Positions 1 through 5,971 of a stretch of DNA of 11,878 nucleotides are shown piece by piece. The translations under genes and the position numbers were made by a program. The notes below the pieces were generated by a model, which saw nothing but the letters and a program-made list of their open reading frames with translations, searched no databases and was not told where the DNA came from. The stretch comes from Chloroflexota bacterium (GTDB taxonomy: Bacteria; Chloroflexota; Dormibacteria; Dormibacterales; Dormibacteraceae): positions 1 to 11,878 of the forward strand of contig VBJR01000196.1 of NCBI GenBank assembly GCA_005880175.1. Reading direction: 5' to 3'. Within the stretch, counting starts at the first letter, position 1. Each line of letters opens with the position of its first letter.

Positions 1-1333
1 CCAGCTCCTGGCGGTACAGGTAGGCGCCAGTGAGCGCCGCCGCGAAGGCGTTGTGGGGGCCGCCGTGGACGTCCAGCAGCAGCGGTGCCCGGCCCCCGCC
101 CCCCGGCCGGTAGACGAACGCCTCGACCTGGACGCCGTCGGGCGCGGTGAACACCCGGCGCTCCGGCCGGACCGGGGGCGCCTCCGCCAGCAGCTCGCGG
201 TTCAGCTCCGTCAGCCGCAGCTCGGCGCCGTCCGCGCCGCGCAGGAACACGTCCCCGGGCTGGCAGGCGTCAGAGGCGACGAACGCGATCGCGCCGCCGG
301 CCGGGCTGAACCCGCTGACGACGCGGTCGTCGCCGGTCACCAGCGGCTCCACGACGCCGCCGTCGAGGCCGGCGCGGAACAGGTGGACGCAGCCGCCGAT
401 CCGGGCGCAGAACGTCACCCGGCCGTCCGCGTCGACCCGGGGCGGACCGCCCGGGTACGCGGGGGCGCCGGCCATCACCGTGCGGTCGAAGCCCGGCAGC
501 AGCGGCACGGACCGCCCGCCGGCCGCGTCCACCACGTGCAGGCCGTTCATCAGGTGGTCCGCGCGGGGCCGGCCGATGAACACCAGGCGGCGGCCGTCCG
601 GCGTCCACGTGGGGCACAGCGCGACGCCCGGCCCGCTCGTGACACGCCGCGGCTGGCCGCCCGCCGCCGGCACCACGAAGACGTGCGACGCCTGGTCGAG
701 GTCGCGGTCGGCGTGCGTGGCGTCCGAGTACGCGATGGCGGCGCCGTCGGGCGACCAGGCCGGGCCCGAGACCCGGGACTCGCCGAACGTCAGCTGCCGG
801 GCGGGGCCGCCGTCCAGCGCGACGACGAAGAGGTGGGCGCGGGCCCCCGCGAGCACCCCGATCCCGTCCGCCTTGTAGCCGAGGCGGTCCACCACGATCG
901 GCCGGGCGCGCTCGGCCTCGCCCTCCGCCGGGGGCCGGACGACCGCCACGCAGGCGAGCCGGGAGCCGTCGGGCGCCCAGGCGATCTCGCGCACGCCGCC
1001 CGGCAGGTCGGTCAGCCGCCTGGCCTCCCCGCCGGCCGCCTCGACGACCCAAACCTGGCGGGCCGCGCCCTCGCCGGGCTCGCGCGCCGACAGGAACGCC
1101 AGCCGGCGGCCGTCCGGCGACCAGCTCGGCGCGCCGTCGCCCCGCTCCCCGGCCGTCCAGCGCACGGGCTCGCCCCCGGCCGTGGGCACCACCCAGACGT
1201 GGCCGACGTCGCGGTCGCGCTCGGGGTCGGGCGCCAGTCGCGTGAACGCCACCAGCCGCCCGTCCGGGCTGAGCTGGGGCTCCGCGGGCGCCGTCAGGCG
1301 CAGGACGTCGTCTGGTCCCAGGGTGCGAGACAT
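1..1333 (-). CDS. S9-family peptidase (acylaminoacyl-peptidase/dipeptidyl aminopeptidase type), C-terminus outside the window
   Basis: This open frame starts at ATG 1333 and runs off the left edge without a stop, giving 444 codons. I translated it from the reverse complement. Residues of roughly 1-390 contain repeated WSPDG/WAPDG/WTPDG units followed by short strands (LAFLSA, IAWAPDG, RLVFIGR), which is the pattern of the N-terminal beta-propeller of S9 serine peptidases. After the propeller comes the start of the alpha/beta-hydrolase domain, with PLLLDVHGGPH; HGGPH is at about residues 423-427 and is the oxyanion-region signature of the family. The catalytic Ser, Asp and His would lie beyond position 1. 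No secretion signal is visible, so a cytoplasmic peptidase acting on short or N-blocked peptides is likely. The gene begins 21 bp after the stop of the deacetylase gene and is probably cotranscribed with it. No good ribosome binding site precedes the ATG. The family call is firm; the substrate is unknown. Confidence 0.9.
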   Translation of the reverse strand, partial: MSRTLGPDDVLRLTAPAEPQLSPDGRLVAFTRLAPDPERDRDVGHVWVVPTAGGEPVRWTAGERGDGAPSWSPDGRRLAFLSAREPGEGAARQVWVVEAAGGEARRLTDLPGGVREIAWAPDGSRLACVAVVRPPAEGEAERARPIVVDRLGYKADGIGVLAGARAHLFVVALDGGPARQLTFGESRVSGPAWSPDGAAIAYSDATHADRDLDQASHVFVVPAAGGQPRRVTSGPGVALCPTWTPDGRRLVFIGRPRADHLMNGLHVVDAAGGRSVPLLPGFDRTVMAGAPAYPGGPPRVDADGRVTFCARIGGCVHLFRAGLDGGVVEPLVTGDDRVVSGFSPAGGAIAFVASDACQPGDVFLRGADGAELRLTELNRELLAEAPPVRPERRVFTAPDGVQVEAFVYRPGGGGRAPLLLDVHGGPHNAFAAALTGAYLYRQEL

Positions 1334-1354
1334 GGCAGGACCAGTATCAGCCGA

Positions 1355-2278
1355 TCAGTAGTCGGGCGAGGGCGTGACGGTGGGCTCGGGCTGGCCGAGC
1401 GACGCGACGAACTGCTCCAGGTTCTCGCCCCCGTTCACGCGCACGCGCGACCACGTCAGGCGGTCCCCCCAGGCGTGCGTGGTCCCGGCCACCTCGGTCG
1501 TCGCCGACTGGAACCCGGCGCGCTCCGTGGCCGCGACCACGGCCGCGTTGTACATGCCGGACGGGTAGCAGAAGTCGAGGACCTGGCGGCCCGTGATCTG
1601 CTCCAGCGCGCTCCGGCTGCCCTGGATCTCCAGGTTCTGCTCTGCCGCCGACGCCTTCGTCAGGTCCACGTGGTGGAGCGTGTGCGCACCCACCTCGACG
1701 CCGCCGCCGCTGATCGCCCGCACCTGGTCCGTCGTCATGTAGCGCGGGTTGTTCAGGAAGCCGGGCACGACGTACGACACCGCCTTGAACCCGTGGTCCA
1801 CCAGGACCGGGAACGCGGTCGTGAAGAAGTCCGCGTAGCCGTCGTCGAACGTCAGGATCACCGGCCGGGCGGGCAGCGGCGTCTGTCTGTAGAAGTACGT
1901 CCGCAGGTCGTTCAGGTCGATCGCGTGGTAGCCGCTCGCCTTGAGCCAGTCCATCTGGGCCTGGAAGTCCGGCGGCGTGACCGACAGGTTGAAGCCGAGG
2001 CGGTCCCTGGGGTCCGGGTTGACCCGGATGTAGTGGTATTCGAGGATCGGGACGCGGACCTGGGCCCGGCCGGAGGGCACCACCTGCTCGGGGTTCGGAG
2101 TCGGCAGCGGGCTCGGCTGCGCCGGCATGTGCAGCGAGAACTGCGGCAGGGACCGGCTCGCGCGCTGCACGTCCGGCACCAGGGTCATCGCGCTGAGGCC
2201 GAGGACGCTGACCAGCACCGGCGCCAGCAGCGCGACCACGGCGATCAGCGCGGGGTGATCGCCCATCCACTCCCTCAC
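1355..2278 (-). CDS. Membrane-anchored polysaccharide deacetylase (carbohydrate esterase family 4 / NodB-homology domain)
   Basis: This 307-aa protein has one hydrophobic segment at about residues 10-31 (signal anchor or uncleaved signal), a Pro-rich linker (about 45-70), then a NodB-like domain. The visible motifs are YHY near 81-83, TFDDGY at 143-148 (catalytic and metal-binding Asp pair) and HTLHH at 199-203 (the two metal-binding His, HxxxH). YPSG lies further on, as in PgaB/IcaB-like deacetylases. The family removes N-acetyl or O-acetyl groups from extracellular polysaccharide or peptidoglycan using a divalent metal; the exact substrate cannot be read here. The first start is GTG 2278. 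An ATG at 2266 has AGGGAG just upstream (start MGDHP) and is equally plausible; neither choice affects the domain. The gene follows the MerR-PAS gene after a short gap that holds a GC hairpin, and the S9 peptidase gene lies 21 bp downstream. Confidence 0.9.
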   Translation of the reverse strand: MREWMGDHPALIAVVALLAPVLVSVLGLSAMTLVPDVQRASRSLPQFSLHMPAQPSPLPTPNPEQVVPSGRAQVRVPILEYHYIRVNPDPRDRLGFNLSVTPPDFQAQMDWLKASGYHAIDLNDLRTYFYRQTPLPARPVILTFDDGYADFFTTAFPVLVDHGFKAVSYVVPGFLNNPRYMTTDQVRAISGGGVEVGAHTLHHVDLTKASAAEQNLEIQGSRSALEQITGRQVLDFCYPSGMYNAAVVAATERAGFQSATTEVAGTTHAWGDRLTWSRVRVNGGENLEQFVASLGQPEPTVTPSPDY

Positions 2279-2302
2279 GAAGGCCTGATGGTACCGGTTC
2301 CT

Positions 2303-2319
2303 CCCCCTCGTGACGGGGG
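2303..2319 (-). terminator. Short GC hairpin between the MerR-PAS gene and the deacetylase gene
   Basis: Five C (2303-2307) can pair with five G (2315-2319) around a 7-base loop. It sits 8 bases past the MerR-PAS stop on the minus strand. There is no U tract, so it may be a weak terminator, an mRNA-processing site or chance. On the minus strand its 3' arm is followed by AGGAA, which lies somewhat far from the deacetylase start to act as its ribosome binding site. Confidence 0.3.
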
Positions 2320-2326
2320 GCCGGCG

Positions 2327-3070
2327 CTATTCGTCCAGGAGGGGTGACAGGGTGTTGGTGAACGCGCCGCCGGGCAGGCGGTCGAGCGGCCCCGGGCCGG
2401 ACGGCGCCGCGCCATCCGGGGCCTCCGGCGGCGGGGCCTCGGCCGTCAGGTCCCTGCCGACCAGCACCACCAGCGGCCCCTCGGCCGCGGTGATGGGCCA
2501 GCAGTCGAACGAGAAGAACGCCCGCCGCCGGGCCGTGCGCAGGTTGAGCTCCCAGCCCCGGCGTCGGCGCAGCGGCGGCTGGTACGCCTGCACGGCCTTG
2601 GCCCGGTCGAACGGGTCCACGTAGTCCGCGAGCGGCGTGCCCCGGACCTGGCCGACGGTGACCTCGCACAGGCGCGCGAACGAGGTGTTCGCGTGCGCGA
2701 CGCGGCCCTGCGTGTCCACCATCACCACGACCTCGGGCACCAGGTCGGCCACGATCCGCAGCGGGTCGGCGCCGCCGTCCAGCGCCGGGGCCGGCGGCCC
2801 GGCCGCGCCCTGCCCGTCGTCGGGGACGACCAGCCCCTGGGCCGTCAGCGTCGCCACCCGCATCGACAGCCCGTGCACGTGGCGCTCGTGCTTGATCTGG
2901 CGCAGCAGCTCGATGTCGTCGGCCGAGTAGCGCCGCTGGCCCGCGGTGGTGCGCATCGGCTGCACCACCAGGTGCCGGCGCTCCCAGGCCCGGATCGTGT
3001 GCGGGGAGAGGCCGAGCATCGCGGCCACCTCGCCGATGGCGAACGTCAGGTCGGCCATGGAGGCGGTCAT
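2327..3070 (-). CDS. MerR-type DNA-binding regulator with C-terminal PAS-like sensor domain (paralogue 1)
   Basis: The protein has 247 aa from ATG 3070, whose ATGA overlaps the TGA of the cobalamin-binding gene. Residues 10-75 form a MerR winged helix: FAIGEVAAMLGLSPHTIRAWERR, then a basic wing ending GQRRYS (44-49). TIRAWERR is the form seen in the CarA/CarH/LitR/MlrA branch rather than in metal-sensing MerR proteins. A Gly/Pro-rich linker (about 84-100) leads to a PAS-like fold (about 102-208): LVPEVVVMVDTQGRVAHANTSF, G-x-x-L-x-D-x-V near 144-151, and a late strand FDCWP. CarH-type proteins carry a B12 domain at this place; here that domain is encoded by the overlapping upstream gene. A start at the second Met (3058) is possible. 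The C-terminal 35 residues are Pro/Gly-rich and probably disordered. MerR is certain, PAS is likely, and its ligand is unknown. It would act as a cytoplasmic transcription factor. Confidence 0.88.
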   Translation of the reverse strand: MTASMADLTFAIGEVAAMLGLSPHTIRAWERRHLVVQPMRTTAGQRRYSADDIELLRQIKHERHVHGLSMRVATLTAQGLVVPDDGQGAAGPPAPALDGGADPLRIVADLVPEVVVMVDTQGRVAHANTSFARLCEVTVGQVRGTPLADYVDPFDRAKAVQAYQPPLRRRRGWELNLRTARRRAFFSFDCWPITAAEGPLVVLVGRDLTAEAPPPEAPDGAAPSGPGPLDRLPGGAFTNTLSPLLDE

Positions 3071-3735
3071 CGACCGCCCAGTCGCCCGGCCAGCACCACG
3101 CCGACGCGCACGTCGGTGCCCAGCCCGTCCGCGCCCAGCCGCCGCCACAGGTCCGGCCGGCGGTTGAACGCGACGCCGCCGACCAGCACCGGCACCCGCG
3201 CCTGCCTGATCGCCGCGATCGCCTGCTCGACCTGGGCCAGCGGCGGCAGCAGCGCGGCCGAGAGGCCGAACAGCCGCGGCCGCCGGCTCAGGACGATCTC
3301 CGGCAGGTCGGCGAGGCCGCGGGCCGGGCCGACGAGCTCGGTGCTCCAGCCGTGGTCCTCGAGCGCGCGCGACAGCATCATCAGCCCCACGTCGTGGGGG
3401 TCGCCGTGCGGCACGGCCAGGACACAGCGGGAGCCCCGCCGCACCGGCCGGGGCGCCGGGGTCGGCGCCAGCCGCTCGACGATGCGCCTGACGTGGACCG
3501 CGGCGCGCACCTCGTCCGCATAGCTGACGCGCCCGGCGTACCACAGGTTGCCGATCTCGGCCTGGGCCGGGTGGAGCAGGTCCGCGAACACCGCCGTCCG
3601 CGACCTGGTCTCCAGCAGGACCCGCTCGGCCAGCTCGTACGCGGCCGGCCCGTCACCGTCGAGCAGGGCGGCGATCAGGTCCCGGACCGGGAACCGCGCC
3701 GCCGAGCCGCACTTCCACGTCTCCACCGCCAGCAC
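3067..3735 (-). CDS. Stand-alone cobalamin (B12)-binding sensor protein, CarH/LitR-like sensor domain without DNA-binding domain
   Basis: The 222-aa protein has two parts. Residues about 15-90 form a helical cap like the B12-binding helical domain of methionine synthase and CarH, with LW65YAGRVSYADE75. Residues about 102-218 form a Rossmann-like cobalamin domain with the corrinoid signature D112-P-H114-D-V-G117, where His114 would be the lower cobalt ligand. It continues with LSAALL (158-163), LVGGVAF (184-190) and GADGLG (201-206). CarH-type light sensors share a Wx9EH motif in the cap. Here Trp65 and Glu75 are present but the next residue is Val76, and the residue after Trp65 is Tyr, not His. 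No catalytic methyltransferase or mutase domain is present, so a sensor role is favoured. The start is GTG 3735; an in-frame TAG at 3784-3786 blocks much extension, and GTG at 3726 is an alternative. Its stop overlaps the MerR-PAS start (ATGA), so the two are translationally coupled. Confidence 0.88.
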   Translation of the reverse strand: MLAVETWKCGSAARFPVRDLIAALLDGDGPAAYELAERVLLETRSRTAVFADLLHPAQAEIGNLWYAGRVSYADEVRAAVHVRRIVERLAPTPAPRPVRRGSRCVLAVPHGDPHDVGLMMLSRALEDHGWSTELVGPARGLADLPEIVLSRRPRLFGLSAALLPPLAQVEQAIAAIRQARVPVLVGGVAFNRRPDLWRRLGADGLGTDVRVGVVLAGRLGGR

Positions 3736-3772
3736 GCGGTCAGCGTAGGCAGGCGGCCGGCGGCCCCAGAAC

Positions 3773-3791
3773 CGGAGAGTTACCTACTCCG
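3773..3791. promoter_or_regulatory. Inverted repeat in the gap before the cobalamin-sensor gene (candidate operator or hairpin)
   Basis: CGGAG (3773-3777) and CTCCG (3787-3791) are perfect complements around a 9-base centre. The centre contains the first copy of a TACCTAC direct repeat. It lies 38 bases upstream of the GTG start, inside the only real gap (3736-3804) between the hydrolase-LuxR pair and the B12/MerR pair. A short 5-bp arm can arise by chance, so this is a candidate only. Confidence 0.3.
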
Positions 3792-3808
3792 AGGCGCCGC
3801 ATACCTAC
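3781..3808. repeat. Two direct copies of TACCTAC spaced 21 bp
   Basis: TACCTAC occurs at 3781-3787 and 3802-3808. The copies start 21 bp apart, two helical turns, so they would sit on the same face of DNA. The second copy overlaps the TAG stop of the upstream hydrolase-LuxR gene. This spacing fits a two-site operator upstream of the cobalamin-sensor gene, but binding is inferred only from geometry. Confidence 0.3.
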
Positions 3809-4830
3809 AGCCCCGAGCGGGCCGCCCAGGCCGCCAGGTCCGCCCGCGACAGCAGACCCAGCCGCGAGCGCGCCCGCTCCAGGTGCGACTCCACGGTGCG
3901 CCGGCCGATCCCCAGCCGCGCCCCGATGTCGGCGTTCGTCAGTCCCTCGGCGACCAGCCGGGCGATCTCGCGCTCGCGAGCCGTCAGCTCGTCGGGCGGC
4001 GGCGGCGGCGGAGCGACCCCCGGGGCGAGGAACCGCAGCAGCGCGGCCAGCAGCGGCTCCGGGTCGCCCTCCCAGATCAGGGTCTCGCTGCCGTCGAGCG
4101 GGAGCAGCACCGCGTCCCGGATGCCCGCGGCCACGTCGCGCGAGCGGAGCAGGTCGGTGTGGGGGCTGTCGCGCCGGTACAGCACCAGCGCCGGGCAGCG
4201 GACCCGCGCCAGCAGCGGCCGGACGTCCAGGCGCAGGGTCTCGCGGAGCCAGTCGGCGACCACCTCGCCCCGCGCGGACTCCCGGTACGCCGTCGCGAGC
4301 CAGTGCACGGCGGCCGGGGGGCACCCGGCGGCCGTGGCCTGGGCCAGCACCTCGGTGGCGAGCACGAACTGGGTCCGCAGCAGCGCGTCCAGCGCCAGCT
4401 CGTAGCCCGCCGCGTCGCCCTCGGCCGGCGCCGCCCAGGCCCCGAACAGGGCCAGCCGCGCCACGCGGGCGGGCCGCCGGGCCGCCACCGCGATCATCGC
4501 GGGCGCGGCCGACGCCGCGGCCAGCACCGCCGGCCCCTCCAGGTGGAGGTGGTCCAGCAGGTGGTCGAACAGGCGCAGCTCGCCCGCCACGCTGAAGTCG
4601 GCGACCGAGCGGTCGGAGAGGCCGCAGCCGGGCCGGTCCAGGCGCACCACCGTGAACTCCCGCGCCAGCGCCTCGACCAGGTGCCGGTAGGGCCGGTACC
4701 GCCAGAAGACGTCGAGGTGGTGCAGGCGGCCCAGGTCGCACAGGAGCGGCGGCCCGTCGCCGAGCGTGGCGTACGCGACGCTGCGCCCGAGGTGCGGGAA
4801 CGACCCCAGACGCTGACCGGCCGCCGTCAA
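3805..4830 (-). CDS. Alpha/beta-hydrolase-fold protein fused to LuxR-type HTH (paralogue B)
   Basis: The protein has 341 aa. Residues about 10-268 form an alpha/beta-hydrolase fold (VAYATLGDGPPLL, FTVVRLDRPGCGLSD). A PPPPPP linker (about 274-279) precedes a LuxR/GerE helix-turn-helix at 280-341 (LTAREREIARLVAEGLTNADIG, then RRTVESHLERARSRLG). At the nucleophile elbow the usual GxSxG is AASAA: Ser107 is kept but both glycines are lost. Asp221 (YRRD) fits the acid. The catalytic His position reads GSE249T, so His is replaced by Glu. The enzyme is therefore probably dead, and the fold may bind a ligand that controls the HTH. The start is TTG 4830, directly after the TAG of the upstream paralogue in the same frame. 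AGGA lies 10 bases upstream, and no ATG or GTG precedes the domain. Translation is likely coupled to the upstream gene; rare TAG read-through would give a double-length fusion. Confidence 0.87.
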   Translation of the reverse strand: MTAAGQRLGSFPHLGRSVAYATLGDGPPLLCDLGRLHHLDVFWRYRPYRHLVEALAREFTVVRLDRPGCGLSDRSVADFSVAGELRLFDHLLDHLHLEGPAVLAAASAAPAMIAVAARRPARVARLALFGAWAAPAEGDAAGYELALDALLRTQFVLATEVLAQATAAGCPPAAVHWLATAYRESARGEVVADWLRETLRLDVRPLLARVRCPALVLYRRDSPHTDLLRSRDVAAGIRDAVLLPLDGSETLIWEGDPEPLLAALLRFLAPGVAPPPPPPDELTAREREIARLVAEGLTNADIGARLGIGRRTVESHLERARSRLGLLSRADLAAWAARSGL

Positions 4831-5805
4831 CTAGGCGCCGTCCTGGGCCGAGCTCGCGAGCTGGTCGCGGACCAGCCAGGCGGCGATCCGGGCGCGCGAC
4901 GTGACGCCCAGCTTGGACCGGATGTGCTCCAGGTGCGCGTCCACGGTGCGGCGCCGGATCGCGAGCCGGCGTCCGATCTCGGCGTTGGTGAGGCCGAGCG
5001 TCACCAGGTGCGCCACCTCGAGCTCGCGCCGGGATAACCGGGCCGGCTCGTCGTCCTCCCCGACCAGGAAGGAGTGGAGCGCGGTCAGCAGCGGGTCGGG
5101 GTCGCCGGCGTACGGCAGGTGCGACGCGCCCTCGAGGAGGTGGAACGTCGCGTTCGGGATCCGGGCGGCCAGCGCCCGCCCCCACCCCGGCTCGACCACC
5201 GGGTCGCCGGCGCGGTGGAGGACGAGCACGGGGGCCGCGACGCCCCCCGCGTCCGCCGTCGCGTCGGCCTCGGCGGTCCGGGCCAGGAGCTCGACCATCT
5301 CGCTGCCGGCCGCCGCCGCGGCCGCGGCGACCTCGTGGATGGCCGGGGCGGGCACGCCGGCCAGCGCGTGCAGCGCGCCGGCCGAGAGCCGCGGCACCAG
5401 GTGGCGGCCGGCCGCCGCCGTGCCGAACAGCCCCAGCCGGGAGACGCGGTCCGGGTGGCGGGACGCGAAGCGCAGGAGGTTGGGCGCCGCCGCGCCGGCG
5501 GCCACGATCGCGACCTCGTCCGCGGCCAGGACGTCCACCAGCCGCTCGACCAGCGCCAGCTCGCCGTCCGGCGACAGGTCCACCGTGTGGCGGTCGGACA
5601 GCCCGAAGCCGGGCCGGTCCCAGCGGACGACGGTGAAGCGGCGGGCCAGCCGCTGGACCAGGTGGCGGTAGCCCGGGTACCGCCAGAACGCCTCCAGGTG
5701 GTGGGCAAGGGCCAGGTCGAGCAGCAGCAGCGGCCCGCTCCCGGTGACGGCGTACGCCACCCGGCTGTCACCGTGCGACAGGAAACCGATCGCCTGGTCT
5801 CGCAT
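4831..5805 (-). CDS. Alpha/beta-hydrolase-fold protein fused to LuxR-type HTH (paralogue A)
   Basis: I chose ATG 5805 (324 aa). It has GAGG five bases upstream and its N-terminus then matches the paralogue (VAY starts at residue 16 versus 18). The frame stays open to an ATG at 5892, which would add 29 residues. Using numbering from 5892, the hydrolase fold covers about 35-276 (VAYAVTGSGPLLL, FTVVRWDRPGFGLSD). The nucleophile elbow reads AAGAAAP and the Ser position is Ala134. Asp230 (AGDPVV) and His258 (GASHLPY) are kept. The LuxR/GerE HTH is at about 285-345 (LSRRELEVAHLVTLGLTNAEIG, RRTVDAHLEHIRSKLG). Without a nucleophile it is probably a sensor rather than an enzyme. It ends in TAG immediately before the TTG of its paralogue, in the same frame. 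Sequence similarity along the whole length shows a tandem duplication. It is transcribed divergently from the second MerR-PAS gene. Confidence 0.87.
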   Translation of the reverse strand: MRDQAIGFLSHGDSRVAYAVTGSGPLLLLDLALAHHLEAFWRYPGYRHLVQRLARRFTVVRWDRPGFGLSDRHTVDLSPDGELALVERLVDVLAADEVAIVAAGAAAPNLLRFASRHPDRVSRLGLFGTAAAGRHLVPRLSAGALHALAGVPAPAIHEVAAAAAAAGSEMVELLARTAEADATADAGGVAAPVLVLHRAGDPVVEPGWGRALAARIPNATFHLLEGASHLPYAGDPDPLLTALHSFLVGEDDEPARLSRRELEVAHLVTLGLTNAEIGRRLAIRRRTVDAHLEHIRSKLGVTSRARIAAWLVRDQLASSAQDGA

Positions 5806-5892
5806 CGGTGCCTCGCCCGCCGCCGCGACCCGCAGGATCCGTCCCAACCCCCCCGGCAAACGTGCCGAGCAGGTGCCCACGTCCTCAACCAT

Positions 5893-5906
5893 ATGTCAAA
5901 ACATTA
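5893..5906 (-). promoter_or_regulatory. Candidate promoter elements for the hydrolase-LuxR operon
   Basis: On the minus strand TAATGT (rc of 5901-5906) could be a -10 element and directly abuts the 19-bp dyad. A perfect TTGACA (rc of 5894-5899) follows, but no convincing -10 lies 16-19 bases beyond it. The stretch also holds ATGT-CAAA-ACAT, a short inverted repeat (5893-5904). It is a local A/T-rich island in very GC-rich DNA, which supports a promoter; which strand it serves is uncertain. Confidence 0.35.
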
Positions 5907-5925
5907 CGTCACCCTTCGGGTGACG
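5907..5925. promoter_or_regulatory. Perfect 19-bp dyad in the divergent regulator intergenic region (candidate MerR operator)
   Basis: CGTCACCC (5907-5914) and GGGTGACG (5918-5925) are perfect complements around TTC. The total of 19 bp is the length of dyads that MerR-family regulators usually bind between -35 and -10. It lies between the divergently transcribed hydrolase-LuxR and MerR-PAS genes, 47 bases before the latter's start. It could instead fold as an 8-bp RNA hairpin, but there is no U tract and it is not downstream of a gene, so an operator is more likely. Confidence 0.5.
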
Positions 5926-5935
5926 AGCGCGACCC

Positions 5936-5949
5936 GCGAGGGCCCTCGC
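5936..5949. promoter_or_regulatory. Perfect 14-bp palindrome upstream of the second MerR-PAS gene
   Basis: GCGAGGGCCCTCGC is its own reverse complement. It is centred about 30 bases before ATG 5972 and about 27 bases from the centre of the 19-bp dyad. It is a candidate second operator, possibly for a LuxR-type dimer or for autoregulation by the MerR-PAS protein. GC-rich palindromes are commoner by chance in this DNA. Confidence 0.4.
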
Positions 5950-5971
5950 AGCGTTCTATGGGCAGCGCTCG

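Noticed and set aside
53..2347. Very long plus-strand open frame (764 codons) across the peptidase and deacetylase genes
   Set aside because: Arg/Ala/Val/Pro-rich, no domain motifs, and antisense to two genes with clear catalytic motifs; long antisense frames are expected in very GC-rich DNA.
1347..2669. 440-codon minus-strand frame spanning the deacetylase and MerR-PAS genes
   Set aside because: Same-strand frame shift shadow with Gly/Arg/Pro-rich composition and no recognisable motifs.
3736..3804. Cobalamin riboswitch before the B12-binding gene
   Set aside because: The gap is only 69 bases, far shorter than a cobalamin riboswitch, and has no B12-box-like segment.
4831..4833. TAG as a recoded amino acid (pyrrolysine) codon joining the two hydrolase-LuxR genes
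   Set aside because: No pyl genes are in view, the upstream protein ends with a normal HTH C-terminus, and a TTG with an upstream AGGA follows; plain termination and re-initiation is simpler.
3352..5037. 561-codon plus-strand frame over the B12 and hydrolase-LuxR genes
   Set aside because: Composition of an antisense shadow (Arg/Gln/Val-rich, no motifs); the minus-strand genes are well supported.
5806..5892. N-terminal extension of hydrolase-LuxR paralogue A from ATG 5892
   Set aside because: The extra 29 residues have no match in the paralogue, and ATG 5805 has a better-placed GAGG; kept as an alternative because a near-leaderless transcript from TAATGT is conceivable.
5907..5925. Rho-independent terminator
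   Set aside because: The hairpin lies between divergent 5' ends with no U tract, so it is not at the end of any transcript.
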